The notes under the pieces are model-generated. The model saw only the letters and a program-made list of their open reading frames with translations. It was not told the origin of the DNA and did not search any database. From positions 496,001 through 560,000 of the forward strand of contig NZ_CP095045.1 of the NCBI RefSeq assembly GCF_022919155.1: 64,000 nucleotides of DNA, given 5' to 3'. The translations under genes and the position numbers were made by a program. Positions 6,825-15,716 of the stretch are shown one piece after another. Numbering within the stretch: position 1 is the first letter of the stretch; each line of letters starts with the position of its first letter. This stretch comes from Leucobacter allii. Its GTDB lineage: Bacteria; Actinomycetota; Actinomycetes; Actinomycetales; Microbacteriaceae.

Positions 6825-8588
6825 CTAGCGGGCGTCCCGCGCCCCGGAGCCGCCGTCGGAGGCCGTCGTCCGGCCGCCGGTCGCGGGCCGGCCGTCGGCC
6901 GGACGCCCGTCGACGTCGATCATCGGGATCGCTCCGGTCGTGACCTCCACGAGCGCCGCGCTCGGCGACTCCGAGGGGAGGTGCGTGCCCTCGGCCTGGC
7001 CAACCGCGCCCTCGGCCTTCGCCCGTTCCTCGGCGAGCCGCTGGGCGTTGTTCTTCGAACTCAGCGGGATGTTCGGCAGGAAGATGATCGCGATCAGCGT
7101 GACGACGGCGAGCGGCGCCACCGCGAGGAAGACGTTGCCGATGGCGTGGCCGTAGGCGTTCTCCACGACGCTGCGCAGCGGTTCGGCGATCTCCGCGATC
7201 TTGGGGATCGATCCGCCCTCGAGGGCCTTCGCGTCGGCGAGCGCCTCGGGATGGGTCTGCGCGAGCTTCTCGAGCCCCTCGGTGAGGTAGTCGGTGACCT
7301 TGGCCGCGAGCATCGTGCCCATGACGGACATGCCCGCGCTGCCGCCGATCGTGCGGAAGAAGGTGACGGCCGAGGTCGCCGCGCCGATCTGCATCGGATC
7401 GACGGTGTTCTGCACGACGAGCACCATGTTCTGCATCGTCATGCCGACGCCCATGCCGAGCACGAACATCGAGACGCCGACGTACCACATGCTCGTGTCG
7501 TAGCGCAGCTGGCCCATCATCACGGTGCCGGCGACGAGGAGCACGCCGCCGATCACCATGTAGCGCTTCCACTTTCCGGTTCGGGAGATGATCTGGCCGA
7601 CGAGGGTCGAGGAGCCGAGCAGGCCGGCCATCATGGGGAGCGTGAGCAGGCTCGACTCGATGACCGTGCGGCCGCGGGCGAGCTGCATGTACTGGCCGAG
7701 GTAGACGACGGTCGCGAACATCGCGACGCCCACGGAGATGCTGCCGATGGCGGCCATCGTGAAGGTGCGGTTCGTGAAGAGCGTGAGCGGGATCATCGGC
7801 TCTTCGACCTTGAGCTCGACGAAGACGGCGATGACGAGCAGCAGCGCGCCGCCGCCGACCATGGCGTAGGAGGGGACGGAGTTCCACTCGAACTCAGAGC
7901 CGCCGAGGGTGACCCAGATGAGGATCAGCGAGAAGCCGGCCGAGATGAGCATGGCGCCGGCGTAGTCGATCTTGACCTTGCGTCGCGCGGTGCTGAGATG
8001 CAGGGTCTTCTGCAGCATGATGAGCGCGACGATCGCGATGGGTACGGCGACGTAGAAGTTCCAGCGCCAGCCGACGGTGTCCGTGAGGAGCCCGCCGAGC
8101 AGCGGGCCGCCGACCGTCGCGACAGCCATGATGGCGCCCATGATGCCCATGTACTTGCCGCGCTCGAGGGGGCTGACGACCTCGGCGAGCACGATCTGGC
8201 AGAGCGCGCCGAGACCGCCGACGCCGAGGCCCTGGAGCACGCGGAAGGAGATGAGCCACGTGGGATCGTGGGCGAGGCCCGACATGATCGTGCCCACCAT
8301 GAAGATCACGATGGAGGTCTGGATGAGGACCTTCTTGTTCGTGAGATCGGCGAGCTTGCCCCAGATCGGGGTGCCGATGGCGGAGGCGAGGGAGGTCGCC
8401 ATGACGACCCAGGTGTAGGAGGCCTGGGTGCCGCCGATGTCGGCGATGATGACGGGCATGGACGTGCCGACGACGTTCATCGCGATCATCGAGACGAACA
8501 TGCTCATGAAGAGCCCGGCGAGCGCGAGATGGAGGGCTCGGCCGGTCAGGATCCCGTCTGCGGGGAGCTGGGGTGACGTGCGGGTCAT
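6825..8588 (-). CDS. MFS multidrug exporter, DHA2 (EmrB/QacA) family
   Basis: This integral membrane protein of 587 residues has about 14 hydrophobic helices, the size and topology of proton-driven DHA2 exporters. It shows GKLADLTNKKVLI (MFS motif A region), the VLQGLGVGGLGALCQIVLAEVV motif around residues 105-125, and GPLLGGLLTDTVGWRWNFYV, the DHA2 antiporter motif C region. The Glu/Asp-rich tail after the last helix is probably cytosolic. I prefer the ATG at 8588, preceded by GAGGA, over the GTG at 8606. Likely induced through MarR by the toxic substrate it exports; the substrate is unknown. Confidence 0.9.
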   Translation of the reverse strand: MTRTSPQLPADGILTGRALHLALAGLFMSMFVSMIAMNVVGTSMPVIIADIGGTQASYTWVVMATSLASAIGTPIWGKLADLTNKKVLIQTSIVIFMVGTIMSGLAHDPTWLISFRVLQGLGVGGLGALCQIVLAEVVSPLERGKYMGIMGAIMAVATVGGPLLGGLLTDTVGWRWNFYVAVPIAIVALIMLQKTLHLSTARRKVKIDYAGAMLISAGFSLILIWVTLGGSEFEWNSVPSYAMVGGGALLLVIAVFVELKVEEPMIPLTLFTNRTFTMAAIGSISVGVAMFATVVYLGQYMQLARGRTVIESSLLTLPMMAGLLGSSTLVGQIISRTGKWKRYMVIGGVLLVAGTVMMGQLRYDTSMWYVGVSMFVLGMGVGMTMQNMVLVVQNTVDPMQIGAATSAVTFFRTIGGSAGMSVMGTMLAAKVTDYLTEGLEKLAQTHPEALADAKALEGGSIPKIAEIAEPLRSVVENAYGHAIGNVFLAVAPLAVVTLIAIIFLPNIPLSSKNNAQRLAEERAKAEGAVGQAEGTHLPSESPSAALVEVTTGAIPMIDVDGRPADGRPATGGRTTASDGGSGARDAR

Positions 8589-8658
8589 ACGGGGGTGGGT
8601 CCTCACTGATGGTGTCGAGGCGGGGCGGCGGGCGGAGGTGCCCGCGATGCCGGATCGT

Positions 8659-8678
8659 TAGTTGACGAAGATCAACTA
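8659..8678. promoter_or_regulatory. MarR operator 1
   Basis: A perfect inverted repeat with 7-bp arms (TAGTTGA and TCAACTA) around six bases overlaps the -10 hexamer of the exporter-marR promoter. Confidence 0.7.
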
Positions 8679-8703
8679 TATGGGGTTGGTTGACATTCGT
8701 CAA
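8675..8703 (-). promoter_or_regulatory. Promoter of the exporter-marR operon
   Basis: On the minus strand, TTGACG (8698-8703) and TATAGT (8675-8680) are separated by exactly 17 bases, a near-consensus vegetative promoter and the best in the window. The start point would be near 8668, giving a leader of about 80 bases before the ATG at 8588. Confidence 0.75.
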
Positions 8704-8707
8704 CTAA
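8688..8707. promoter_or_regulatory. MarR operator 2
   Basis: This is the second TTGA-N6-TCAA site, with arms GGTTGA and TCAACT (one mismatch in the extended arm). It overlaps the -35 hexamer, and its centre is 28 bases from that of operator 1. Confidence 0.65.
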
Positions 8708-8732
8708 TACCCGCTCGGCGGTTCGCACCGTT

Positions 8733-8779
8733 CCTCCTCCTCCTCCTCCTCCTCCTCCTCCTCCTCCTCCTCCTCCTCC
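8733..8779. repeat. (CCT)n trinucleotide microsatellite, nearly 16 units
   Basis: An uninterrupted 47-base CCT/AGG tract lies in the non-coding gap between the exporter promoter and purK. The poly-Glu peptide it would encode on the minus strand has no coding support around it. The tract is polypurine/polypyrimidine and prone to slippage. Confidence 0.85.
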
Positions 8780-8832
8780 GTCGCCACCTCACCACTCCGC
8801 GCCCCGTCCGCACCCACCCGCGCTGCGCCCGG

Positions 8833-8891
8833 TTCGCACGTCAGTCGTTGCGAGCTGGAGCGCCGCCAAGCCGCAACGACTGACGTGCGAA
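8833..8891. repeat. Perfect 20-bp inverted repeat with 19-nt loop
   Basis: The left arm (8833-8852) and right arm (8872-8891) are exact reverse complements, beginning TTCGCACGTC and ending GACGTGCGAA. The element lies about 90 bases upstream of purK in a divergent region, so it terminates neither neighbour. It looks like a REP-like or miniature palindromic element. Confidence 0.85.
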
Positions 8892-8967
8892 GGGGGAGAG
8901 GGGGAGAGGGCGGGTGGGACGAAGGCGCGGGAAGGGGCGCGGGAGGGGACGCGGTCGCCCCATAGGG

Positions 8968-8973
8968 CAGAAT
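8968..8973 (+). promoter_or_regulatory. Putative -10 (CAGAAT) for a leaderless purK mRNA
   Basis: CAGAAT ends 6 bases before the purK ATG at 8980. The intervening GGGGGC is too close to the start to act as a normal ribosome binding site. Confidence 0.4.
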
Positions 8974-8979
8974 GGGGGC

Positions 8980-10131
8980 ATGGCAACGGGCGAACACGGC
9001 AGCATCAGGATCGGCGTGATCGGCGGCGGGCAGCTCGCCCGCATGATGGTGCCGCCGGCGATCCACCTCGGGCTCCGGATCAGCGTGCTCGCCGAGGCCG
9101 AGGGCTCGAGCGCGGCGCGCGCCGCCGACGCGGTGGGCGACTACCGCGATCCGGAGACCGTCTACGCCTTCGCCGAGACCGTCGACGTCGTGACCTTCGA
9201 CCACGAGCACGTGCCCCAGCCGATCCTGCGCGAGCTCGAGCAGCGCGGCGTCGCCGTCCACCCGCGTCCCGACGCGCTGCAGTACGCGCAGGACAAGATC
9301 CTGATGCGCGAGAAGCTCGCGGCCCTCGGCGTGCCGATCCCCGACTGGGCGGCGGTGGCCGACGAGACGGAGCTCCAGCGCTTCATCGACGCCCACGGCG
9401 GCCGCGCCGTCGTGAAGACCGCACGCGGCGGCTACGACGGCAAGGGCGTGCGCGTGATCTCCGACGCCGTCGAGGTGCGCGACTGGTTCACGACGCTCGC
9501 CGAGGACGCCCACGGAGGGCACCTGCTCGTCGAGGAGCTCGTCGACTTCACCCGGGAGCTCTCGCAGCTCGTGGCCCGCCGTCCGAGCGGGGAGACCCGC
9601 ACCTGGCCCGTGGTCGAGACCATCCAGCGCGACGGCGTGTGCGCCGAGGTGCTCGCCCCGGCGCCGGTGCAGGATCCGGCGACGCTCGTGGAAGCGGCGA
9701 GGATCGGCGAGCTCGTCGCCGAGGGCACCCAGGTCACGGGCGTGCTCGCCGTCGAGATGTTCGAGACCCGCGACGGCCGCGTGCTCGTCAACGAGCTCGC
9801 CATGCGCCCGCACAACTCCGGTCACTTCTCCATCGAGGGCTCGGTGACGAGCCAGTTCGAGCAGCACCTGCGCGCCGTCGCCGATCTGCCGCTCGGCGAC
9901 ACCGCCATGACGGCGCCCGCCGCGGTCATGGTGAACGTGCTCGGCGGGCCTGCCGAGGGCCCGATGCCGGTGCGCTACGCCGCCGCACTGGCCGCGCACC
10001 CCGCGGCGAAGATCCACAGCTACGACAAGCTGCCGCGCCCGGGCCGTAAGGTCGGGCACGTCACGGTCACGGGCGAGGATCTCGAGACCGTGCGCGTCGC
10101 GGCGGTCGCGGCGGCGGCGGCCTTCGCCTGA
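8980..10131 (+). CDS. purK: 5-(carboxyamino)imidazole ribonucleotide synthase
   Basis: This cytosolic enzyme of de novo purine synthesis carboxylates 5-aminoimidazole ribonucleotide to N5-CAIR using ATP and bicarbonate. At 383 residues it is of normal length. The N-terminal pre-ATP-grasp domain shows [13 protein letters not shown] (residues 11-23). The ATP-grasp region includes [14 protein letters not shown] (about 145-158), VEELVDF and [13 protein letters not shown] (about 266-278). The ATG at 8980 starts just before the conserved core. purE follows 32 bases downstream on the same strand, the usual partner that mutates N5-CAIR to CAIR. Assignment is essentially certain. Confidence 0.97.
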   Translation: MATGEHGSIRIGVIGGGQLARMMVPPAIHLGLRISVLAEAEGSSAARAADAVGDYRDPETVYAFAETVDVVTFDHEHVPQPILRELEQRGVAVHPRPDALQYAQDKILMREKLAALGVPIPDWAAVADETELQRFIDAHGGRAVVKTARGGYDGKGVRVISDAVEVRDWFTTLAEDAHGGHLLVEELVDFTRELSQLVARRPSGETRTWPVVETIQRDGVCAEVLAPAPVQDPATLVEAARIGELVAEGTQVTGVLAVEMFETRDGRVLVNELAMRPHNSGHFSIEGSVTSQFEQHLRAVADLPLGDTAMTAPAAVMVNVLGGPAEGPMPVRYAAALAAHPAAKIHSYDKLPRPGRKVGHVTVTGEDLETVRVAAVAAAAAFA

Positions 10132-10150
10132 GCTCGAGCCCCCGCGCCGC

Positions 10151-10156
10151 TAGCAT
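10151..10156 (+). promoter_or_regulatory. Putative -10 (TAGCAT) for purE
   Basis: TAGCAT ends 7 bases before the ATG at 10164. This would place the transcription start at the start codon and favours 10164 over the alternative ATG at 10155. Confidence 0.4.
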
Positions 10157-10163
10157 GGTGGGC

Positions 10164-10676
10164 ATGGCAGACAGCGCAGCCCCCCTCGTCGGGGTCATCA
10201 TGGGATCCGACTCCGATTACGCGGTGATGGCCGACGCCGTGCAGGCCCTGCGCGAGTTCGGGATCGCCCACGAGGTCGAGGTGGTCAGCGCCCACCGCAC
10301 CCCCGACAAGATGGTGGACTACGCTCGCGGTGCGGCCGCCCGCGGGATCCGCGTCATCGTGGCCGGGGCCGGCGGCGCCGCGCACCTGCCCGGCATGGTG
10401 GCCTCGATGACCACGCTGCCCGTCATCGGCGTGCCGGTGCCGCTCGCGAAGCTCGACGGCCTCGACTCGTTGCTGTCGATCGTGCAGATGCCGGCCGGGA
10501 TCCCGGTGGCGACCGTGTCGATCGGCGGGGCCAGGAATGCCGGCATCCTCGCCGCGCGCATCATCGGCGCGAGCGACCCGGAGCTCGCCCAGCGGCTCGC
10601 CGACTACGCGGCGGGACTCACGGAGATGGTCGAGCAGAAGAACGCCGCGCTCCAGGCGCGCATCGCCGCGGAGTGA
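10164..10676 (+). CDS. purE: N5-carboxyaminoimidazole ribonucleotide mutase
   Basis: This 170-residue class I PurE converts N5-CAIR to CAIR in purine synthesis, in the cytosol, probably as an octamer. Family signatures are clear: [13 protein letters not shown] (about 9-21) for nucleotide binding, SAHRTPDKM with the catalytic-site His, and [12 protein letters not shown] followed by PVIGVPV. It follows purK directly. An in-frame ATG at 10155 would add three residues; 10164 is chosen for its distance to a TAGCAT hexamer. The stop overlaps the GTG of the downstream MFS gene by 4 bases, which suggests translational coupling. Confidence 0.96.
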   Translation: MADSAAPLVGVIMGSDSDYAVMADAVQALREFGIAHEVEVVSAHRTPDKMVDYARGAAARGIRVIVAGAGGAAHLPGMVASMTTLPVIGVPVPLAKLDGLDSLLSIVQMPAGIPVATVSIGGARNAGILAARIIGASDPELAQRLADYAAGLTEMVEQKNAALQARIAAE

Positions 10677-11896
10677 CCCCCGCGGCGGGGCCCCGGGACG
10701 GCCAGGACCCGCGCGCCGAGCGCGGCGACGCCGCCTACCGTCGCGCCCTCGTCGCACTCTTCTGCGCGGGGCTCGCGACCTTCGCGCAGATGTACTCGCC
10801 GCAGGGGCTCCTCCCCGAGATCGCGCGCGAGTTCGGGATCGACGCCGGCGCCTCCTCCTGGGCCGTCGGCGCGACGACGATCGGGGTGGCGGCCGGCGTG
10901 CTGCCCTGGGCGCGCGTCTCCGACCGCTACGGACGCGTGCGCACGATGCGCTGGGCCATCGCGGCGGCCATGCTCCTCGGTCTCGCCGTGCCGTTCGCCC
11001 CCGGCTTCGCCGCGATGATCGGGCTGCGCGTCGTCGAGGGCGTCGCCCTCGCGGGCGTCCCGGCGCTCGCGGTGACGGCGCTGGCCGAGACCGTGCGGCC
11101 CCACGCGCTCGGCGCGGCCGTCGGCACCTACGTCGCCGGCACGACCCTCGGCGGTCTCGCCGGCCGGCTCCTCGCGGGCGCGGTCGAGGAACCCGCGGGA
11201 TGGCGCGCCGGAATGGTGGTCGTCGCGGTCGTCGCCGCACTTGCCGCCGCGGGCTTCGCGATCCTCGTGCCCCGCCCGGCCGTCCCGCAGCCCGCGGGCA
11301 GCCCCATCCTCGGCGCCATCGCGGCGAACCTGCGCAACCCCGCGGTGCTCGTGCTCGTCGCGCTGGCGTTCCTGCTCATGGGCGGCTTCGTGGCGGCCTA
11401 CAACGCCCTCGCGTTCCGCCTGGAGCTGCCGCCGTACTCGCTCTCGCTCATGCAGGTGTCGTGGCTCTTCCTCGCCTATCTCGCGGGCACGCTCACCTCG
11501 GGCACGGTGTGGGGGCTCGTGCGCCGCCGTCGAGCGACGACGGTGCTGCTCGGGTGCCTCGGCGTCATGGCGGCCGGCCTCGCGCTCACCCTGGGCACCG
11601 GGCTCGCGGCGATCGTCGTCGGGCTCGTGCTCTTCACCGGGGGGTTCTTCGGTGCCCACTCCATCGCCAACGGCCTCGTCGGGCGTCGCGCGGCGGGGCT
11701 GCCGGGGGCGAGTCAGGCGCCGCCCCTCTACAACCTCGGCTACTACGCCGGGTCGAGCCTCCTCGGCTGGGCGGGCACGGCGGCATTCGCGGCGTGGGGG
11801 TGGGGCGGTGCCTCGGCGATGATCGCCGCGGCGATCGCGCTCGCCGCGATCCTCGTCGTCGTCTCGGCCCGGCGCCATCCCGATCCGGTCGGCTGA
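10673..11896 (+). CDS. MFS transporter (YnfM/arabinose-efflux-like)
   Basis: This 407-residue membrane protein has about 12 hydrophobic helices. [21 protein letters not shown] (helix 1 and loop) and the motif A region [16 protein letters not shown] (about 79-94) place it with small-molecule MFS exporters of the YnfM type. The GTG start overlaps the purE stop by 4 bases, so it is probably translated from the pur transcript, though a functional tie to purine synthesis (for example nucleoside efflux) is only a guess. The 3' end carries half of a hairpin shared with the convergent glycosyltransferase gene, a likely two-way terminator. Confidence 0.87.
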   Translation: MTPAAGPRDGQDPRAERGDAAYRRALVALFCAGLATFAQMYSPQGLLPEIAREFGIDAGASSWAVGATTIGVAAGVLPWARVSDRYGRVRTMRWAIAAAMLLGLAVPFAPGFAAMIGLRVVEGVALAGVPALAVTALAETVRPHALGAAVGTYVAGTTLGGLAGRLLAGAVEEPAGWRAGMVVVAVVAALAAAGFAILVPRPAVPQPAGSPILGAIAANLRNPAVLVLVALAFLLMGGFVAAYNALAFRLELPPYSLSLMQVSWLFLAYLAGTLTSGTVWGLVRRRRATTVLLGCLGVMAAGLALTLGTGLAAIVVGLVLFTGGFFGAHSIANGLVGRRAAGLPGASQAPPLYNLGYYAGSSLLGWAGTAAFAAWGWGGASAMIAAAIALAAILVVVSARRHPDPVG

Positions 11897-11928
11897 GCCC
11901 GTCCTCGGCCCCGACGACCGGGGCTCAG
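11893..11928. terminator. Putative bidirectional terminator
   Basis: CTGAGCCC (11893-11900) pairs exactly with GGGCTCAG (11921-11928) across a 20-base GC-rich loop. The arms cover the stop codons of both convergent genes. No T-run is present. Confidence 0.55.
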
Positions 11929-13049
11929 AGGTTGGCGTGCGCCTCCCAGAGCTGCCAGCCCGCGCTGCGCCAGCTGAAGCCGCGGCTGCGATCGCAGGCG
12001 AGCACGGCGAGGCGCGCCAGCGCCTCCGGGTCGCGGAAGAGCCGGCTGAACTCTGCGGCGAAGGCCCCGGCGCCGTCGGCGGAGACGCCGGCGTCGAGCA
12101 CGAGCTCGTCCGTCGCCGGGTGCCCGGCGTGGAGCACCGGCACGGCCGCAGAGAGCGCGCCGAGCAGGGTGTATCCGGCACCGAGGAAGGACTGCGGCTG
12201 GAGCAGCAGCACGGCGCCCGAGAGCACCGCGCCGATGTCGGCGAGCTCGCGCGGGCGCGCGACGATGACGCGCCCCTGCAGCTCCTCCGGCACGGACAGC
12301 GCCGCGGGCGCGGTGGGCTCCTTGTCGCGCTCGCGCACCCCGGGCCCGGGATCGACGCCCTCGAGGGCGACGATCGGCGGGAGCGCGGGATCCGCGCGCA
12401 GCGCGTCGAAGAGCCACTCGAGCCGACCGTGCTCGCCGGGGGCCGCGGTCGTGAGAGCGTAGCGCTCGGGGAGCCCCAGTGCCGCGCGCCGTTCGGCGTC
12501 GTCCGCGGGGCGGAGGAACTCGCTCGGCGGCGCGAGCTGCATGACCTGCACGGGGAGATCGGCGCCGTAGTGCTCCTGGAGCACTCGGGCCGTCGCGTGC
12601 GTGGGGGTCATGATGACGTCGGCGTGCTTGACCGCGCGCTTGGTGAAGGAGCGGAACAGGCGGGCCTGGGCGCTGCCGAGCAGCGCCGGGGCCTCCCAGG
12701 CGAGGCTGTGCGGGATGGTCACCGAGGTCTGCGAGCCGTCGTCGTCTCCGCGGGCGCGCAGCGGCATGAGCGGCGTGAGCGCGTGCACGAACTCGCCGTC
12801 GAGCGGCCGGGCGGTCGCACCGCTCTGCCACATGATCGGGAGCATGTTCGCGCGGATCGGCAGCTGCTCGGTCCGGATCCGCGGCGAGGAGAACTCCGGC
12901 GCGGCGAGGCCGCGGGAGACCAGGAACCGCGCGCTGCAGCTGCGCGGCGCCGTATCGGCGATCCCCTGCGCGAGATCCCGTGCGGCGGCGCTCTGGACCT
13001 CGGCCTCCCAATCGGGGAACGGATCCGCGATGAGCGTCAGTGTTGCCAC
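11925..13049 (-). CDS. Glycosyltransferase, GT-B type (GT4-like)
   Basis: This 374-residue cytosolic protein of two Rossmann-like halves looks like a retaining sugar transferase. The N-terminal half includes TIPHSLAWEAP and DVIMTPTHATARVLQEHYG, the region where GT4 enzymes change from first to second domain. The C-terminal half includes GAGYTLLGALSAAVPVLHAGHPATDELVLDAG, matching the nucleotide-sugar binding region (usually E-x7-E; here the first Glu is replaced). I prefer the GTG at 13049, preceded by GAGGGGA, over the ATG at 13067. It is divergent from galE, suggesting surface polysaccharide synthesis. Donor and acceptor are unknown. Confidence 0.72.
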   Translation of the reverse strand: MATLTLIADPFPDWEAEVQSAAARDLAQGIADTAPRSCSARFLVSRGLAAPEFSSPRIRTEQLPIRANMLPIMWQSGATARPLDGEFVHALTPLMPLRARGDDDGSQTSVTIPHSLAWEAPALLGSAQARLFRSFTKRAVKHADVIMTPTHATARVLQEHYGADLPVQVMQLAPPSEFLRPADDAERRAALGLPERYALTTAAPGEHGRLEWLFDALRADPALPPIVALEGVDPGPGVRERDKEPTAPAALSVPEELQGRVIVARPRELADIGAVLSGAVLLLQPQSFLGAGYTLLGALSAAVPVLHAGHPATDELVLDAGVSADGAGAFAAEFSRLFRDPEALARLAVLACDRSRGFSWRSAGWQLWEAHANL

Positions 13050-13089
13050 GCGTGCTCCCCTCGGCATCGGCGCGCCGGGTCCGGCGACG

Positions 13090-13125
13090 TCAATTGTTCA
13101 TACCTATTCTATGGAACTTCAGCGG
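13090..13125 (-). promoter_or_regulatory. AT-rich island, putative glycosyltransferase promoter
   Basis: A short AT-rich stretch stands out in the divergent gap. On the minus strand it contains TAGAAT (13106-13111), about 55 bases before the GTG at 13049. No good -35 is seen. Confidence 0.35.
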
Positions 13126-13254
13126 TGGAACTGACCGGACACCCGGCATTGGGAGACTTCCGGGCAGATGTGATGGAAAAGTGACCTTGCTCGGGGCCGC
13201 AGCCCGATCGCGACGGGCCGCGGGGGTTGAGGGTCTTTCGCAAGCGCGTCGAAG

Positions 13255-13260
13255 TACCCT
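13255..13260 (+). promoter_or_regulatory. Putative -10 (TACCCT) for a leaderless galE mRNA
   Basis: TACCCT ends 7 bases before the galE ATG at 13268, with no Shine-Dalgarno sequence between. Confidence 0.5.
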
Positions 13261-13267
13261 GATACGC

Positions 13268-14281
13268 ATGCGTGTTCTCCTGACAGGTGGGGCCGGGTAC
13301 ATCGGCTCGCACACCGCCCTGGTCCTCATCGAGCGCGGCCACGAGGTCGTCGTCCTCGACGACTTCTCGAACGCGAGCCCGGAGGCCGTGCGGCGCGTCG
13401 AGGAGCTGACGGGCGCGACGATCCCCGTCGTCACGGCCGATCTCGCGGAGCGCGGCGCGGCGCACGCGGCGCTCGAGGGCGTCGCATTCGACGCCGTCAT
13501 CCATTTCGCCGGGCTGAAGGCGGTCGGCGAGTCGGTGGCGCAGCCCACCCGCTACTACCGGGTCAACCTCGACTCCACGCTGACGCTGCTCGACCTCATG
13601 GCCGAGCGCGGGGTCGACCGCTTCGTCTTCAGCTCCTCGGCGACCGTCTACGGCGACCCGGAGCTCGTGCCCATCGCCGAGACCCACCGCACCGGGGTCG
13701 GGATCACGAACCCCTATGGCTGGACGAAGTTCATGATCGAGCAGATCGTCCGCGACGCGCAGGCGGCGCGCCCCGAGCTCGGCGCGGTGCTGCTGCGCTA
13801 CTTCAACCCGGTCGGCGCCCACCCCTCGGGCCGCATCGGCGAGGATCCGACGGGGACCCCGAACAACCTCATGCCGTTCATCGCCCAGGTCGCCGTCGGC
13901 ACGCGCGAGCGGCTGAGCGTCTTCGGCGACCGCTACCCGACCCCCGATGGCACCGGGGTGCGCGACTACATCCACGTGATGGACCTCGCCGAGGGGCACG
14001 TCGCCGCGCTCGAGCGGATCGCCGCGGGCGTCGCGAGCTACAACCTCGGTTCGGGCACCGGCTCGAGCGTGCTCGACGTGGTGCGCGCCTTCGAGGCCGC
14101 CGCCGGGCGCGCCGTGCCCTACGAGGTCGTGCCGCCGCGACCGGGCGACGTCGCCGAGATGGTGGCCGATCCCGCGCGCGCGAACGCGGAACTCGGGTGG
14201 CGCACGACCCGCTCGCTCGCGGACGCCTGCCGCGACGCCTGGACCTGGCAGTCGGCGAACCCGGGCGGATACGCCGGATGA
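13268..14281 (+). CDS. galE: UDP-glucose 4-epimerase
   Basis: This 337-residue extended short-chain dehydrogenase interconverts UDP-glucose and UDP-galactose (or the N-acetyl forms) with bound NAD. The Rossmann motif TGGAGYIGSH is at residues 6-15, FSSSATVYG supplies the catalytic Ser/Thr near 120, and NPYGWTKFMIE gives the Tyr-x3-Lys pair near 145. YFNPVGAHPSG and the C-terminal GDVAEM segment are typical of GalE. It supplies sugar nucleotide for the wall polymer genes downstream. The stop overlaps the ATG of the LCP gene (ATGA), implying an operon. Confidence 0.95.
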   Translation: MRVLLTGGAGYIGSHTALVLIERGHEVVVLDDFSNASPEAVRRVEELTGATIPVVTADLAERGAAHAALEGVAFDAVIHFAGLKAVGESVAQPTRYYRVNLDSTLTLLDLMAERGVDRFVFSSSATVYGDPELVPIAETHRTGVGITNPYGWTKFMIEQIVRDAQAARPELGAVLLRYFNPVGAHPSGRIGEDPTGTPNNLMPFIAQVAVGTRERLSVFGDRYPTPDGTGVRDYIHVMDLAEGHVAALERIAAGVASYNLGSGTGSSVLDVVRAFEAAAGRAVPYEVVPPRPGDVAEMVADPARANAELGWRTTRSLADACRDAWTWQSANPGGYAG

Positions 14282-15711
14282 GCATGGACCTCGAGCGGCC
14301 GCTGCGGCACCCGGACGAGGGATCGCCGCCGCTGATGAGCAAGCGCGCGCGGTGGCTCGTCGTGATCGGCTTCCTGCTGCCGGGCAGCGCGCAGCTGCTC
14401 GCGGGCAACCGCCGACTCGGGCGGTTCGGGATCGCCGCGACGCTGCTGCTGTTCGTCGTCGGCATCGTCGCGATCGCCGGGCTGCTCCTGGCCAGGGTCG
14501 CCGCGCTCACGGTCTTCACCAACGGCTTCGTGCTGCTCGCGCTGCAGATCCTCCTCGTCGGCTACGCCGTGCTCTGGCTCGTGCTCGGCTTCGACACGCT
14601 CCGCCTGACGCAGCTGGTGCGGGTGCAGCGGGGCTGGCGGGTGCCCGTCGCGGTGCTCTCCGTGCTGCTGACGATCGTGCCCACGGCGGGCGCGGCGTGG
14701 GCGGCCTCCGCGGTCGGCGCGGGGCGCAGCCTCCTCGGCGACCTGTTCAGCGGCGCGGCCGCGGTGGAGCCGGTCGACGGCCGGTACAACATCCTCCTGC
14801 TCGGCACCGACGCGGGGGAGGATCGCGAGGGCATGCGCCCCGACAGCATTTCGCTCGTGAGCGTCGACGCCGAGACCGGGCAGTCCGTGATCGTCGGCCT
14901 GCCGCGCGAGCTCTCGAGCATGCCCTTCCCCGAGGACTCGCCGATGCACGAGCCGCACCCCAACGGCTTCTGCGTCGGTCCGAACGCCTTCGGCGAGTAC
15001 GGCGGATGCCTCACCGGATACCTCAACGGCGTCTACGCCGAGCTCGAACAGACCGACGTCATCGTCGAGTCCGAGGGACTCCCCGCGGAGTTCGCGGACA
15101 TCTACGACGGCTTCTACCCCGAGGCGGCCGCGCGCGGCTCCTCCCCGGGGCTCGAGGCGACGAAGGACGCGGTGACCGGGGCGACCGGGCTCGAGGTGCA
15201 GTTCTACGTGCTCGTGAACATGGACGCCTTCTCCGCGATCATCGATGCGCTCGGCGGCGTCACGATCAACGTGCAGGAGGCCCTGCCGATCGGCGGCGAC
15301 GAGTACCAGAACAACGTCGACGGATGGATCGAACCGGGCGAGCAGCTCATGGACGGCTACACGGCCCAGTGGTACGCGCGCTCGCGCTACGGCTCGGCCA
15401 ACGGCGACTACGACCGCATGGCCAGGCAGCGCGAGCTGCAGGCCGCGATCCTCGCGCAGATGAGCCCGCAGAACGTGCTGCTGCGCTTCCAGGACATCGC
15501 GGCAGCGGGCACCGAGCTCGTCGAGACCGACATCCCCGAGTCCATGCTCGGGCGCTTCGTGGACCTCGCGACGAAGGCGAAGGATCACGCGCCCGTCGAT
15601 GTCGAGCTCGTGCCGCCCGCGGTCGACGCCGAGTACCCCGATTACGCGGTCGTGCAGCAGCTCGTGGCTGATGCGGTCGCGGCGGCCTCACCGCCGGACG
15701 AGGCGGAGTAG
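14278..15711 (+). CDS. LytR-CpsA-Psr (LCP) family glycopolymer ligase
   Basis: This membrane-anchored extracellular enzyme of 477 residues belongs to the family that moves lipid-linked glycopolymers such as teichoic acids onto peptidoglycan. The N-terminus has about four hydrophobic segments (residues 20-145). The LCP domain follows (about 165-430): NILLLGTDAGEDREGMRPDSISLVSVD contains the Asp and Arg that bind metal and pyrophosphate, then GLPREL, and YARSRYGSANGDYDRMARQREL near the end. Several N-terminal helices instead of one is a common actinobacterial variant. The start overlaps galE, and the OpgB-like gene begins 5 bases downstream, so the three form one operon. Confidence 0.9.
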   Translation: MSMDLERPLRHPDEGSPPLMSKRARWLVVIGFLLPGSAQLLAGNRRLGRFGIAATLLLFVVGIVAIAGLLLARVAALTVFTNGFVLLALQILLVGYAVLWLVLGFDTLRLTQLVRVQRGWRVPVAVLSVLLTIVPTAGAAWAASAVGAGRSLLGDLFSGAAAVEPVDGRYNILLLGTDAGEDREGMRPDSISLVSVDAETGQSVIVGLPRELSSMPFPEDSPMHEPHPNGFCVGPNAFGEYGGCLTGYLNGVYAELEQTDVIVESEGLPAEFADIYDGFYPEAAARGSSPGLEATKDAVTGATGLEVQFYVLVNMDAFSAIIDALGGVTINVQEALPIGGDEYQNNVDGWIEPGEQLMDGYTAQWYARSRYGSANGDYDRMARQRELQAAILAQMSPQNVLLRFQDIAAAGTELVETDIPESMLGRFVDLATKAKDHAPVDVELVPPAVDAEYPDYAVVQQLVADAVAAASPPDEAE

Positions 15712-15716
15712 CGCGC

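Noticed and set aside
6432..8576. A 714-codon plus-strand frame opposite the MFS exporter
   Set aside because: It is rich in Asp/His/Arg and lacks domains; the minus strand encodes a clear 14-helix exporter.
8704..10059. A minus-strand frame ending in a poly-Glu tract
   Set aside because: The poly-Glu comes from the (CCT)n microsatellite and the rest is antisense to purK.
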